Shown: positions 7,727 to 16,578, numbered from the stretch's first letter. The stretch is 64,000 nt of DNA from DATHAP01 sp963762865 (GCA_963762865.1 CAVXNC010000001.1:1-64000), one strand, 5' to 3'. The notes: generated by a model not told the origin, from the letters alone. Made by a program: numbers and translations.

Positions 7727-8818
7727 CTACACGTTGAAGCGGAACTCCACGACGTCGCCGTCGGCCATCAGGTAGTCCTTGCCCTCGATGCGCACCTTGC
7801 CACGCGACTTGGCCTCGGCCATCGAGCCGGCGTCCACCAGTGCATCGAAGGAGACGACCTCCGCCTTGATGAAGCCCTTCTGGAAGTCGGTGTGGATCAC
7901 ACCGGCTGCCTGGGGCGCGGTCGCACCGACCGGGATGGTCCAGGCCCGCGACTCCTTCGGCCCGGCCGTCAGGTAGGTCTGCAGTCCCAGCGTGCGGAAG
8001 CCGACGTGCGCGAGCTGGTCGAGCCCGGACTCCTCCTGTCCGAGTGACTGCAGCAGCTCGAGAGCCTCGTCGTCGGGCAGCTCGGCCAGCTCGGACTCGA
8101 TCTTCGCGTCCAGGAAGATCGCCTCGGCCGGCGCGACGAGCGCACGCATCTCGTCCTTGAACGCCTCGTCACCGAGCTCGTCCTCGTCGAGGTTGAACAC
8201 GTAGAGGAACGGCTTCGCGGTCAGGAGGTGCAGCTCGCGCAGGTCGGCAGGATCGATGCCCGCTGCACCGGCCCCGGCGTACAGCGTCGTCCCGGTCTGC
8301 AGGAGCTCCTCCGCCTGCTTGGCGGCCGCGAGCGTCGTCGACGTGGCTTTGTCCTTCGCGAGCCGGGTCTCCTTCTCGAGGCGCGGCAAGGCCTTCTCGA
8401 GCGTCTGCAGGTCGGCGAGGATCAGCTCGGTGTTGATGGTCTCGATGTCGGACTTCGGCGACACCTCGCCGTCGACGTGCACGACGTTGGGGTCGCGGAA
8501 GGCACGGATCACCTGACAGATCGCGTCGCTCTCGCGGATGTTGGCGAGGAACTTGTTGCCCAGTCCCTCCCCCTCGCTCGCCCCCCGGACGATGCCGGCG
8601 ATGTCGACGAAGGACACCGTCGCAGGCAGCTCGCGCGCCGACCCGAAGATCCCGGCGAGCACGTGCAGCCGCGGGTCGGGGACGCCGACGACGCCGACGT
8701 TGGGCTCGATGGTGGCGAAGGGGTAGTTCGCGGCGAGCACGTCGTTCTTGGTCAGGGCGTTGAAGAGCGTCGACTTCCCGACGTTGGGCAGGCCGACGAT
8801 CCCGATGGTGAGGCTCAC
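7727..8818 (-). CDS. ychF: Redox-regulated ATPase YchF (Obg-family)
   Basis: A cytoplasmic P-loop NTPase of the Obg family that hydrolyses ATP rather than GTP and associates with ribosomes. It is 363 residues, full length. The GTG at 8818 gives MSLTIGIVGLPNVGKSTLFN, with the Walker A motif GLPNVGKST. Further marks are switch region FVDIAGIVRGASEGEGLGNK, the NLDEDELGDE loop where NKxD is altered as usual in YchF, and the C-terminal TGS domain (AWTIPVGATAPQAAGVIHTD, GKDYLMADGDVVEFRFNV). It is monocistronic, faces the integrase pseudogene at its 3' end and is divergent from rmuC. It opens the conserved actinobacterial gene block. Confidence 0.97.
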   Translation of the reverse strand: MSLTIGIVGLPNVGKSTLFNALTKNDVLAANYPFATIEPNVGVVGVPDPRLHVLAGIFGSARELPATVSFVDIAGIVRGASEGEGLGNKFLANIRESDAICQVIRAFRDPNVVHVDGEVSPKSDIETINTELILADLQTLEKALPRLEKETRLAKDKATSTTLAAAKQAEELLQTGTTLYAGAGAAGIDPADLRELHLLTAKPFLYVFNLDEDELGDEAFKDEMRALVAPAEAIFLDAKIESELAELPDDEALELLQSLGQEESGLDQLAHVGFRTLGLQTYLTAGPKESRAWTIPVGATAPQAAGVIHTDFQKGFIKAEVVSFDALVDAGSMAEAKSRGKVRIEGKDYLMADGDVVEFRFNV

Positions 8819-8915
8819 GGGAGGCAAGCGTACGGTCGCGCAGCCGGTGGGCCGAATCGCCCGGGGAACCGCTCCTTGCAGGGTTCTGTCCAGGGTGTCG
8901 GGCACCGTGGTCGGC

Positions 8916-10055
8916 ATGGAGATCATGCTGCTGCTGGTGGGTCTGGCCGTCGGGGTCCTGGTCGGCTGGCTGCTGACCCGGGCGCAGGCGGCCGGGGCAG
9001 AGGCCGAGCGGTCGGTGCTCCGCGAGCGGCTCGCGCGAGCCGATGCGGCCCAGGGACGCCAGGAGGACGTGGCCGTGACGGTCGCGCCGCTGCGGGAGGC
9101 GCTGGGCAAGGTCGAGACCCACCTGCGGGTCCTCGAGCACGACCGGGTGTCGGCCTACAGCGCGCTGACCGAGCAGGTCCGCGCGCTCTCCGCTACCGGC
9201 GAGGGCCTCCGCGACCAGACACGGTCGCTGGTCACGGCGTTGCGCGCTCCGCAGGCGCGCGGCCGATGGGGCGAGATGCAGCTGCGGCGCGTCGTCGAGC
9301 TCGCCGGGATGGTCGAGCACTGCGACTTCACCGAGCAGGCATCGGTGACTGTCGACGGCAACATCCAGCGGCCGGACCTGGTCGTCCGGCTCGCCGGCGG
9401 CAAGCAGGTGGTCGTCGACGCCAAGGTGTCGCTCGCGGCCTACCTCGACGCGGCGGAGTCGCGCGATCCGGATGTCGTGGAGGCGCGGATGCAGGCGCAT
9501 GCGCGACACCTCCGGGAGCACGTGAAGGGGCTGGCCGCGAAGGAGTACTGGCGCGCGTTCGAGCCCACGCCGGAGTTCGTCGTGCTCTTCGTGCCCGGCG
9601 ACGCGTTCCTGGCGCCGGCGCTCGAGCGCGACCCGCGGCTGCTCGACGACGCGATGGCGGCCAGGGTCTTCATCACCACGCCGACCACGCTGATCGCGAT
9701 GCTGCGGACGATTGCCTACTCGTGGCAGCAGGACGCCCTGACCGAGCACGCCCGGTCGGTGTTCGAGATCGGCCGGGAGCTCTATCGCCGGCTCGGCACG
9801 ATGGGCGAGCACGTCGACAAGCTGGGTCGCACCTTGACGCGGTCGGTCGAGGACTACAACAAGGTCGTCGGCTCGCTCGAGCGCACCGTGCTCGTGCAGG
9901 CCCGCAGGATGGCCGAGCTGCAGGTGACCGACACGGACCTGGCCGTGCCGCAGCCGGTCATCGCCACGACCCGGCCGCTCAGCGCCCCGGAGCTGCTCGC
10001 CCCCGACGAGCCCGGCGAGACCGACGCCGCGCGGCCGCTGCGGTCGCTGCCGTAG
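8916..10055 (+). CDS. rmuC: DNA recombination protein RmuC
   Basis: A 379-residue membrane-anchored protein of the RmuC family, which limits inversions and rearrangements at repeats; its nuclease-like fold is related to restriction endonucleases. The N-terminal segment MEIMLLLVGLAVGVLVGWLL is a transmembrane anchor. A coiled coil follows (about residues 25-95), then the conserved catalytic-like domain with RGRWGEMQLRRVVELAGM, RPDLVVRLAGGKQVVVDAKV and FVVLFVPGDAFLAPALERDP. ATG 8916 was chosen because the anchor begins there; a longer frame upstream would overlap the ychF promoter. The C-terminal tail (about 40 residues) is Pro/Ala-rich and poorly conserved. Confidence 0.93.
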   Translation: MEIMLLLVGLAVGVLVGWLLTRAQAAGAEAERSVLRERLARADAAQGRQEDVAVTVAPLREALGKVETHLRVLEHDRVSAYSALTEQVRALSATGEGLRDQTRSLVTALRAPQARGRWGEMQLRRVVELAGMVEHCDFTEQASVTVDGNIQRPDLVVRLAGGKQVVVDAKVSLAAYLDAAESRDPDVVEARMQAHARHLREHVKGLAAKEYWRAFEPTPEFVVLFVPGDAFLAPALERDPRLLDDAMAARVFITTPTTLIAMLRTIAYSWQQDALTEHARSVFEIGRELYRRLGTMGEHVDKLGRTLTRSVEDYNKVVGSLERTVLVQARRMAELQVTDTDLAVPQPVIATTRPLSAPELLAPDEPGETDAARPLRSLP

Positions 10056-10219
10056 GCCTGCTGCTCGGGTCCGCGGACTCCCTCGGCGCACCAGGTCGCG
10101 TGGGCAGCGCTCGACCCGGCACTTCTGCTGCCCAGCTCTTCTCCTGACTGCCCAGTCTCCTGCTCCCAAGAATCCGTTGTGCACAAAGGCTTTCGTCGGC
10201 ATCCGGGCTCTGCTAGACT

Positions 10220-10235
10220 TCGAACATACGTTCGA
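10220..10235 (+). promoter_or_regulatory. LexA/SOS box
   Basis: TCGAACATACGTTCGA is a perfect 16-bp palindrome matching the actinobacterial LexA operator TCGAAC-N4-GTTCGA. It lies 20 bp before an ATG (10256) with a good ribosome binding site and 109 bp before the ATG (10345) of the DUF222/HNH gene. LexA control of DUF222 (13E12-type) genes is known in mycobacteria. Confidence 0.85.
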
Positions 10236-10344
10236 TTGACGCATTGGAGTTGCGGATGGACCTGACGGGAGCGGTCGACTCCGACCCCCGCCCCGTCCGC
10301 GACAGCGGCGTCTCCTGCACGGTCCGCCGGTCCCGCCGGATCCG

Positions 10345-11913
10345 ATGTCGGACGATGAGTGGGCGGCGTTTGCGGCGTCGACGCCCACCGAGCCGACGCT
10401 GTCCGCCGACGAGTTGCTCGCCGAGCTGCTGCCCGACCGACAGGACGCAGGAGCCGACTCGTCCGACTCCACCACCGAGTGGCCGCCGCCGCGGCTTGTG
10501 GACGACACCGACCCCGGGCCGCTGCTGGCCGCCTTGGTCACCGAGGTCGACACCGTCACCTGCAGCGACGACGCCCTGGTCGGCCTGGTGGGTGCGGCGG
10601 CGCGTTTGCAGGCGTGGGCGGCGTCGGTCGAGCTGGAGTCGCTCGCCACCTTGATCCGGCGCACCGAGACCTGGGACGGCGTGGCTCCGGCCGGGCAGGA
10701 AGTCCCCGACAAGACCGTCTCGTCAATCCGGATGGCGGCCACCGAGATCGCTCCGCTGCTCGCCCTGTCCCCGACCTCGGCGATGAACCTCGCCATGCTG
10801 GCCGACGACCTGATCCGGTTGCCTGTCACCCGCGCCGCTCTCGCTGCCGGCCGGCTGGACAAGACCCGCGCACGGCTGGTCGCCGACGAGCTGCGCCCGC
10901 TGCCCGACGAGGCCGCCGCCGCAGTCGAAGCACGACTGGTCCCCGCCTCGACCGCCCGCACTTACTCCGCGCTGCGGGCCTGCCTGCGCCGCGCGGTGAT
11001 AGCCGTGGACCCGGCCGCCGCCCAGGTCCGCCACGACCGCGCGGTGGCCGACCGCACGGTCACCGTGCACCCCGGCCGCGACGGCATGTCCACGCTGACC
11101 TACACCGACACCGCGCAGACCATCGACGCCCTCTGGCAGTGGATCACCGGTGCCGCGCACGCCGCGCAGAGCGGACCCGACGACCAGCGCACCCTCGACC
11201 AGCGCCGCGCCGACGTCCTGGGCGACCTCGGGCACACAGGACTCGCCGACGACACGACCCACCCCGACGAGCCCGCGTCCGGCCAGAACGAGCCGGCCGC
11301 CCCCACCCAGCCCGAGGCTGACCACGAACCGGTGGACAGCGACGCGGTCGCCGAGCCGGGATCAGGGACCGCGCCGCGCGGGCGCGGGGCGCCACGGCGG
11401 CTGAAGACATCTCAAGGGCGCCGACCGCAGATCCACGTGGTGGTCTCCATCGCCACCCTGCTGGAGATGGACGACCTGCCCGGCGAGCTGGTCGGCTACG
11501 GGCCCATCACCGCCCAGACGGCACGCCGGATCGCCGCCGAAGGCACCTGGCGGCGGCTGCTGACCGACCCCCGCACCGGGCGGTTCGACGAACTCTCCGT
11601 CGACACCCACGACCCACCCCAGGACCTCGTCGACCACGTCATCGCCCGCGACCCCTACTGCCGCGGGCCCGGCTGCCGACGCCCCGCCCGACTCTGCGAC
11701 CTCGACCACCGCATCCCGCACCCCGAAGGCCGCACCGAAGCCGGCAATCTGCAGCCACTGTGCCGACCCGAGCACGGCGTCAAGACCCACACCAACACCA
11801 CCCACGACGACGACGGTGACGGCGGCCTGCTCATCACCTACCCCTCCGGACGCACCCACCACGTGCGACCCGAACCCGTCCTCCCCCACTGGGACGACCA
11901 GCCACCCTTCTAG
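10345..11913 (+). CDS. DUF222 / HNH endonuclease (13E12-repeat family)
   Basis: A 522-residue protein with an N-terminal DUF222 domain (about residues 60-400: LVGAAARLQAWAASVELESL, AGRLDKTRARLVADELRPLP). At the C-terminus is an HNH nuclease: DPYCRGPGCRRPARLCDLDH, RIPHPEGRTEAGNLQPLCRP, EHGVKTH, with zinc-binding Cys pairs and the D-H, N and H residues. The family is multicopy in actinobacterial genomes and is thought to be mobile-element related. An ATG at 10256 with GGAG at 6-nt spacing begins MDLTGAVDSDPRPVRDSG, but in another frame. The present frame upstream of 10345 reads LLHGPPVPPDP, so one base may be missing near 10310 and the true start may be 10256. Residues 290-350 are low-complexity linker. 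Confidence 0.9.
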   Translation: MSDDEWAAFAASTPTEPTLSADELLAELLPDRQDAGADSSDSTTEWPPPRLVDDTDPGPLLAALVTEVDTVTCSDDALVGLVGAAARLQAWAASVELESLATLIRRTETWDGVAPAGQEVPDKTVSSIRMAATEIAPLLALSPTSAMNLAMLADDLIRLPVTRAALAAGRLDKTRARLVADELRPLPDEAAAAVEARLVPASTARTYSALRACLRRAVIAVDPAAAQVRHDRAVADRTVTVHPGRDGMSTLTYTDTAQTIDALWQWITGAAHAAQSGPDDQRTLDQRRADVLGDLGHTGLADDTTHPDEPASGQNEPAAPTQPEADHEPVDSDAVAEPGSGTAPRGRGAPRRLKTSQGRRPQIHVVVSIATLLEMDDLPGELVGYGPITAQTARRIAAEGTWRRLLTDPRTGRFDELSVDTHDPPQDLVDHVIARDPYCRGPGCRRPARLCDLDHRIPHPEGRTEAGNLQPLCRPEHGVKTHTNTTHDDDGDGGLLITYPSGRTHHVRPEPVLPHWDDQPPF

Positions 11914-11982
11914 GCGGGCCGGTCATCGACGCCTCTGGCGTGTCTGCCGGGGCCAGCAACGTGCCCCACCTACCGTTGCAGC

Positions 11983-12756
11983 GTGACTGCGTCCCCCGAC
12001 ACCGGTGAGCTGCCCGTCGTCACGCCGGGTCCCGACGCCGACGGGCCGCTGATCCCGTCACCGACCGAGCCGCCGGCCTGGTTCGTCTCCCTCGTGCCGC
12101 CGAAGGACTCGCTGCCGCTCGACTTCGACCCGCTCGCCAGCCCGCCCGCCTCGACCGTCGGTGCCGCGGTCGAGATGGTCTCGGTCGAGACCGGGCCGGC
12201 AATGGCACTGGTCACGGACGCGGCCGAGACAGGCACGCCTGCGGCGGCGGCGACCGGCACCTCGACCGAGACGGCGACGACCGATGCGGCCGAGGTGCCC
12301 GCCCGGCTGGTCGTCCCGGCCCCGCGGGCCGAGCCGGTTCCCGTTGCGAGCCTGTCGCAGCTCGAGCGGCTGCGAGCCACCTGGGCGCAGGGCCTGCCCA
12401 CCAGCCTGGTGGTGCTGCTCGTCGCGGTCCTGCTGGCCCCCGGCGTGCTGCTCGACGTCGCCCGTGACGGTTCCTTCGGGCTGCCGTCCACCGTGCTCTT
12501 CCTGCTCGCCGCCGTCGGGACGCCACTCGTGCTGCGTCCGCGCTCGCTGGCGAGCGGCGTCGTCCTTCCCCCACTGGCCTTCGCCGCCATCGCCGCAGGG
12601 ATCGCCTGGCGCAGCGGTCTCAACCACGGCAGCCGGCAGATCGGCCTGGACGCCGGCACCACGATGGCGCTGCACGCCCCGCTGATGTTCGCGGGCACGG
12701 CAGCCGCCCTCCTGGTGGTGCTCACGCGCGTGACCGTGCGCCTGGTGCGACGCTGA
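11983..12756 (+). CDS. DUF6542-type membrane protein
   Basis: A 257-residue protein with GTG start at 11983. Residues 1-130 are a disordered Ala/Pro/Thr-rich cytoplasmic stretch. Four hydrophobic helices follow: LPTSLVVLLVAVLLAPGVLL, LPSTVLFLLAAVGTPLVLR, LASGVVLPPLAFAAIAAGIA and ALHAPLMFAGTAAALLVVLT, ending in an Arg-rich tail. This layout matches the DUF6542 family, which in actinobacteria usually lies near ispH/xseA as here. The molecular role is unknown. The next gene overlaps its stop codon, suggesting coupled translation. Confidence 0.75.
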   Translation: MTASPDTGELPVVTPGPDADGPLIPSPTEPPAWFVSLVPPKDSLPLDFDPLASPPASTVGAAVEMVSVETGPAMALVTDAAETGTPAAAATGTSTETATTDAAEVPARLVVPAPRAEPVPVASLSQLERLRATWAQGLPTSLVVLLVAVLLAPGVLLDVARDGSFGLPSTVLFLLAAVGTPLVLRPRSLASGVVLPPLAFAAIAAGIAWRSGLNHGSRQIGLDAGTTMALHAPLMFAGTAAALLVVLTRVTVRLVRR

Positions 12757-13433
12757 CCGACGAGCCAGTCGTCGTCGAGCGGGTCACGACGCCCCGCGGC
12801 GAGCTGGTCCTGCGCCGGTTCGGCGAGCACTACGAGGTCGTCAGCAACGGCGTCTTCCTGATGGACACCCGCGACGGGCGTTCCGAGCGGCTGCTGGTCC
12901 GCGCCGCGATCGAAGCGCTGCCGGACGCGACCGAGCGGCGCCTGCTGATCGGCGGCCTGGGCGTCGGGTTCTCGCTGCAAGAGGCGGTCGCCGTCAGGGG
13001 CCTCACCCGCATCGACGTGGTCGAGATCGAGCCCGAGGTGGTCGCCTGGCACCATGCCCACCTGCAGCACCTCACCGGCGATGCCCTTGCCGACCCGCGG
13101 GTGCACATCGTCGTGGCAGACCTCCAGGACCACCTGCGCGACAGCCCCGACAGCTACGACGTCATCTGTCTCGACATCGACAACGGCCCCGACTGGACGG
13201 TGACCGAGAGCAACGCGGCGCTCTACACGGCCGACGGCATCACGCGCTCGGTCGCGGCGCTGCACAGCGGTGGCGTGCTGGCCGTGTGGAGCGCGAACCC
13301 GTCCGGGTCGTTCCAGGACCGGCTGGCCGACCAGCTCGAGGACGTACGCGCCCTCGAGGTGGAGGTCCGCGTCGCCCGCGGCGCGCCGGACGTCGTGTAC
13401 GTCGGCCGCAAGCCCGCTGTCGCCCGCTCGTGA
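12753..13433 (+). CDS. Spermidine synthase-like methyltransferase-fold protein
   Basis: The reading frame carries a Rossmann fold of the spermidine/spermine synthase type: RLLIGGLGVGFSLQEAVAVR (Gly-rich loop), RIDVVEIEPEVVAWH (acidic residue after strand 2) and SYDVICLDIDNGPDWTV. The first in-frame ATG is at 12861, but codons upstream encode family-like sequence (VTTPRGELVLRRFGEHYEVV), so the true start is earlier. No ATG, GTG or TTG occurs there in frame. A CTG at 12753 overlaps the previous stop as CTGA, which imitates the ATGA/GTGA coupling used elsewhere in the window. I propose this rare start; otherwise the gene is 12861-13433. Substrate unknown; these proteins often lack true polyamine synthase activity. 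Confidence 0.75.
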   Translation: MTDEPVVVERVTTPRGELVLRRFGEHYEVVSNGVFLMDTRDGRSERLLVRAAIEALPDATERRLLIGGLGVGFSLQEAVAVRGLTRIDVVEIEPEVVAWHHAHLQHLTGDALADPRVHIVVADLQDHLRDSPDSYDVICLDIDNGPDWTVTESNAALYTADGITRSVAALHSGGVLAVWSANPSGSFQDRLADQLEDVRALEVEVRVARGAPDVVYVGRKPAVARS

Positions 13434-13440
13434 TCGTTCG

Positions 13441-14406
13441 TCAGGCGGAGGCGGCCTTGCGCATGTCGCGACGCAGCTCCGGCGGCAGCGCGAAGAGCAG
13501 ACTCTCCTCCGCGGAGACGACCTCCTCGACCTCGGCGTAGCCGCGCTCGGCGAGCCAGTCGAGCACCCCGCGCACCAGGATCTCCGGCACCGACGCGCCG
13601 CTGGTCACACCCACCGTGGTCACACCGTCGAGCCACGCGTCGTCCAGCTCGGCGGCCTTGTCGACGAGACGGCTGTCGCTCGCCCCGCACTCGAGCGCGA
13701 CCTCGACGAGCCGGACCGAGTTCGACGAGTTCGTCGAGCCGACCACGATGACCAAGTCGCTGCGCTCGGCGATCTCCTTGACCGCGACCTGCCGGTTCTG
13801 GGTGGCGTAGCAGATGTCGTCGCTGGGCGGGTCCAGCAGAGCGGGGAAGCGCTCGCGGAGGCGACGTACCGTCTCGAGGGTCTCGTCGACGGACAGCGTG
13901 GTCTGCGAGAGCCAGGCGACCTTCTCCGGGTCGCGCACCTGCACGCCGTCGACGCCGGCCGGGCCCTCGACGAGGTGGATGTGGTCCGGCGCCTCGCCGG
14001 AGGTGCCCACCACCTCCTCGTGGCCCTCGTGGCCGATCAGCAGGATGTCGTAGTCGTCGGCGGCGAAGCGGCGGGCCTCGTGGTGGACCTTGGTGACCAG
14101 CGGGCAGGTCGCGTCGATCGTCTTGAGCTGCCGGCGGGCCGCCTGCTCGTGCACGATCGGCGCGACCCCGTGCGCGGAGAAGATGACGGTGGCACCCTCG
14201 GGCACCTCGTCGTTCTCCTCGACGAAGATGGCGCCGCGGTCCTGCAGGGTCTCGACGACGTGCTTGTTGTGCACGATCTGCTTGCGCACGTAGACCGGCG
14301 GTCCGTAGGTCTCCAGCGCCTTCTCGACCGTGATGACGGCTCGGTCGACGCCCGCGCAGTAGCCCCGGGGGGCGGCGAGCAGGACGCGCTTGGCGGGATC
14401 GGGCAT
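13441..14406 (-). CDS. ispH: 4-hydroxy-3-methylbut-2-enyl diphosphate reductase
   Basis: IspH (LytB) is the last enzyme of the MEP pathway; it reduces HMBPP to IPP and DMAPP with a [4Fe-4S] cluster in the cytoplasm. The 321-residue protein has the three cluster cysteines: RGYCAGVDRAVITVEKALE, DATCPLVTKVHHEARRF and DDICYATQNRQVAVKEIAE. Substrate-binding motifs are also present (SAHGVAPIV, TNSSNSVRLVE, TSGASVPEILV). ATG 14406 opens MPDPAKRVLLAAPRGYCAG; longer in-frame readings upstream are not conserved in character. It is convergent with the spermidine synthase-like gene, separated by 7 bp, and divergent from xseA. Confidence 0.97.
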   Translation of the reverse strand: MPDPAKRVLLAAPRGYCAGVDRAVITVEKALETYGPPVYVRKQIVHNKHVVETLQDRGAIFVEENDEVPEGATVIFSAHGVAPIVHEQAARRQLKTIDATCPLVTKVHHEARRFAADDYDILLIGHEGHEEVVGTSGEAPDHIHLVEGPAGVDGVQVRDPEKVAWLSQTTLSVDETLETVRRLRERFPALLDPPSDDICYATQNRQVAVKEIAERSDLVIVVGSTNSSNSVRLVEVALECGASDSRLVDKAAELDDAWLDGVTTVGVTSGASVPEILVRGVLDWLAERGYAEVEEVVSAEESLLFALPPELRRDMRKAASA

Positions 14407-14500
14407 GCCTCCATGGTAGGTCGGCGCCTGCGTCCCGGCCGCCACGGCGCCGGGCGGCGACCACCGGCGCCGACCGCCCTCAGCGATAGCCTCGCCGACC

Positions 14501-15727
14501 GTGGGCCTGGAGACCTCTGCGGACAACCCGGTGCCGGTGCGCAAGGTGACGCAGCTCATCACCGAGTGGATCGGCCGCCTCGGCTTCGTGTGGATCGAGG
14601 GCCAGGTGGCGCAGGTCACACGACGTCCCGGGCAGCGCACCGCGTTCCTGACCCTGCGCGACCCGAGCGCCGACATGTCGCTCCCGGTGACCTGCTCGGT
14701 GGCCCTCCTCGACGGCCCGGCAGCCGGCATCGGCGAGGGCGCGCACGTCGTGGTGCACGCGCGACCGCAGCTCTACGCCGCCCGCGGCACCCTGTCGCTC
14801 GCCGCCGACCAGATCCGCCAGGTGGGCGTCGGGGAGCTGCTCGCGCAGCTCGACCGGCTCCGTCGCGTGCTGGCCGCCGAAGGCGTCTTCGCCGCGGACC
14901 GCAAGCGGCCGCTGCCCTTCCTGCCGCGGGTGGTCGGCGTCGTCTGCGGGCGCGCGTCGGCGGCGGAGAAGGACGTGCTGGAGAACGGCCGACGGCGCTG
15001 GCCGGCCGTGCAGTTCCGCGTCGAGGAGGTCGCCGTCCAAGGGCCCAACGCCGTGACCGAGGTCAACGCCGCGATCGGCCGGCTCGACGCGGACCCCGAG
15101 GTCGACGTCATCGTGGTCACTCGCGGCGGCGGGTCCCTGGAGGACCTGCTGCCCTTCTCCAACGAGGCGATGGTCCGCGCGGTCGCCGCCAGCCGCACGC
15201 CGGTCGTCAGCGCGATCGGGCACGAGACCGACACCCCGCTGCTCGACCTGGTCGCCGACGTCCGCGCCTCCACCCCCACCGACGCAGCCAAGCGCGTGGT
15301 GCCCGACGTGACCGAAGAGAGCGACCGCGTGCTGCGGTTGCGCCAACGCAACCTCGCCGCGGTCCGCGCGCTGCTGGACCGCGAGCAGTCGGCGCTGCGG
15401 GCCACTCGGTCGCGCCCATCCATCGCGGACCCGGCTTCCACGCTCGCCCCGCGCCGGGCCGAGGTCATCGCGGCGCGCGACCGGGCGCGGCGCTCGCTGT
15501 CGGTGACGCTGGACCGGGCGACCGACAACCTCGAGCACACCCTCGCCCGGGTCACGGCGCTCTCCCCCGCGGCGACTCTTCAGCGGGGGTACGCCGTCCT
15601 GCAGCGCGACGACGGTGCCGTGGTGCGCAGCCCGGCTGACGTCGAGGTCGACGCGCAGCTGCGGGCCCGGGTCGCCGAGGGCGAGCTCACCGTCCGCGTC
15701 GTCACGGCCGGCCCGCCGACTCCGTAG
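14501..15727 (+). CDS. xseA: Exodeoxyribonuclease VII large subunit
   Basis: This is the catalytic large subunit of exonuclease VII, which degrades single-stranded DNA in both directions. The protein is 408 residues. It has the N-terminal OB-fold (ITEWIGRLGFVWIEGQVAQV, FLTLRDPSADMSLPV), the catalytic core (LPRVVGVVCGRASAAEKDVL, DVIVVTRGGGSLEDLLPFSN, SAIGHETDTPLLDLVADVRA, STPTDAAKRVVPD) and a C-terminal coiled coil ending in AATLQRGYAVLQRDDG. GTG 14501 is the first in-frame start. It forms an operon with xseB 9 bp downstream. Confidence 0.97.
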   Translation: MGLETSADNPVPVRKVTQLITEWIGRLGFVWIEGQVAQVTRRPGQRTAFLTLRDPSADMSLPVTCSVALLDGPAAGIGEGAHVVVHARPQLYAARGTLSLAADQIRQVGVGELLAQLDRLRRVLAAEGVFAADRKRPLPFLPRVVGVVCGRASAAEKDVLENGRRRWPAVQFRVEEVAVQGPNAVTEVNAAIGRLDADPEVDVIVVTRGGGSLEDLLPFSNEAMVRAVAASRTPVVSAIGHETDTPLLDLVADVRASTPTDAAKRVVPDVTEESDRVLRLRQRNLAAVRALLDREQSALRATRSRPSIADPASTLAPRRAEVIAARDRARRSLSVTLDRATDNLEHTLARVTALSPAATLQRGYAVLQRDDGAVVRSPADVEVDAQLRARVAEGELTVRVVTAGPPTP

Positions 15728-15736
15728 GGTTGCCCC

Positions 15737-15976
15737 GTGGCCGACCCGACGCAGACCGCGACCTCAGACGACCTGCCCACCACCTACGAGGCCGCCCGCG
15801 AGGAGCTGGTCGAGGTGGTCCGGCGGCTCGAGACCGGCGGCGCCACCCTCGAGGAGTCGCTCGCGCTGTGGGAGCGCGGCGAGGCCCTGGCCGCCAAGTG
15901 CCAGCAGTGGCTCGACGGCGCCCGCGCGCGCCTCGACGCCGCGCTCCAGGAAGCCCCGGAGCAGCCCGGCTCCTGA
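15737..15976 (+). CDS. xseB: Exodeoxyribonuclease VII small subunit
   Basis: A 79-residue small subunit that packs along the coiled coil of XseA. The family motif is clear: TYEAAREELVEVVRRLETGG, ATLEESLALWERGEALAAKC, followed by a short helix and a disordered tail. GTG start at 15737, 9 bp after xseA. The gene ends 17 bp before the convergent DUF4245 gene. Confidence 0.95.
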   Translation: MADPTQTATSDDLPTTYEAAREELVEVVRRLETGGATLEESLALWERGEALAAKCQQWLDGARARLDAALQEAPEQPGS

Positions 15977-15993
15977 CCGGCACGCCTGGGGCG

Positions 15994-16566
15994 TCAGCCG
16001 GTGAGCGACCCGGCCAGGGTCTCCAGCTGGGACCACGGCGCGCTGCCGGCCACCACGGTCGTGACGCCGTCGACGGTGCGCACCAGGGCGCGCTCCTCGG
16101 GATCCCCGCCCTCCAGGCGCCGCCACGACTGCCCCGCCACGTCGACGGTCCCTGCCGGCCGCGCGCCTGCGGCAACGGTGTCCAGCAGCGCCCTGCGGTC
16201 GCCGTCGGACTGCTCCAGCGCGGCGTACTCCTCGGTGCTCGTCACCAGCCCGACGTGCCACCCGACGCCGCCACCAGATCGCTCGGTGCGGGCGCTCGTC
16301 ACCTGCCAGCCGTCCGGCACCGGGTCGGGACCGATCACGTCGTACGTCGCCACGGCCCGGGCCTCCTCGAGCGCCGCGGCGTAGTCGACCTGCTGCACGA
16401 CCCGGTCGGGCTGGTCCGCGACGTTGAACGCGACGATCACGCCGACGAGGACCAGGACGAGGGCGAGCGAGCGCACCATGTCGCCGACCGTCTTGCGGCC
16501 TCGGTTGACCCGGGCGGTCGCCGGCGGGTCATCGGTGGCCGGCGGCGCGGTCTGCTCGCTCACCAC
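15994..16566 (-). CDS. DUF4245 membrane-anchored protein
   Basis: A 190-residue protein with a short cytoplasmic N-terminus (ARVNRGRKTVGDMVRS), one transmembrane helix (LALVLVLVGVIVAFNVA) and an extracytoplasmic domain: YAAALEEARAVATYDVIGPD, PVPDGWQVTSARTERS, GWHVGLVTSTEEYAALEQSD. This is the DUF4245 family, restricted to actinobacteria and habitually near xseB and glpX. GTG 16566 has AGGAGA 9 nt upstream. Function unknown; the outward-facing domain suggests an envelope role, which is inference. Confidence 0.9.
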   Translation of the reverse strand: MVSEQTAPPATDDPPATARVNRGRKTVGDMVRSLALVLVLVGVIVAFNVADQPDRVVQQVDYAAALEEARAVATYDVIGPDPVPDGWQVTSARTERSGGGVGWHVGLVTSTEEYAALEQSDGDRRALLDTVAAGARPAGTVDVAGQSWRRLEGGDPEERALVRTVDGVTTVVAGSAPWSQLETLAGSLTG

Positions 16567-16578
16567 CCCATTGTCTCC

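Noticed and set aside
7690..7760. ychF 3' end as the attachment site of the integrative element
   Set aside because: The integrase lies next to it, but I found no second copy of the ychF end sequence at the left side of the element. No att site can be claimed.
8169..10961. A 930-codon - strand open frame
   Set aside because: Antisense to rmuC and the DUF222 gene, overlapping ychF out of frame; low-complexity translation with no domain.
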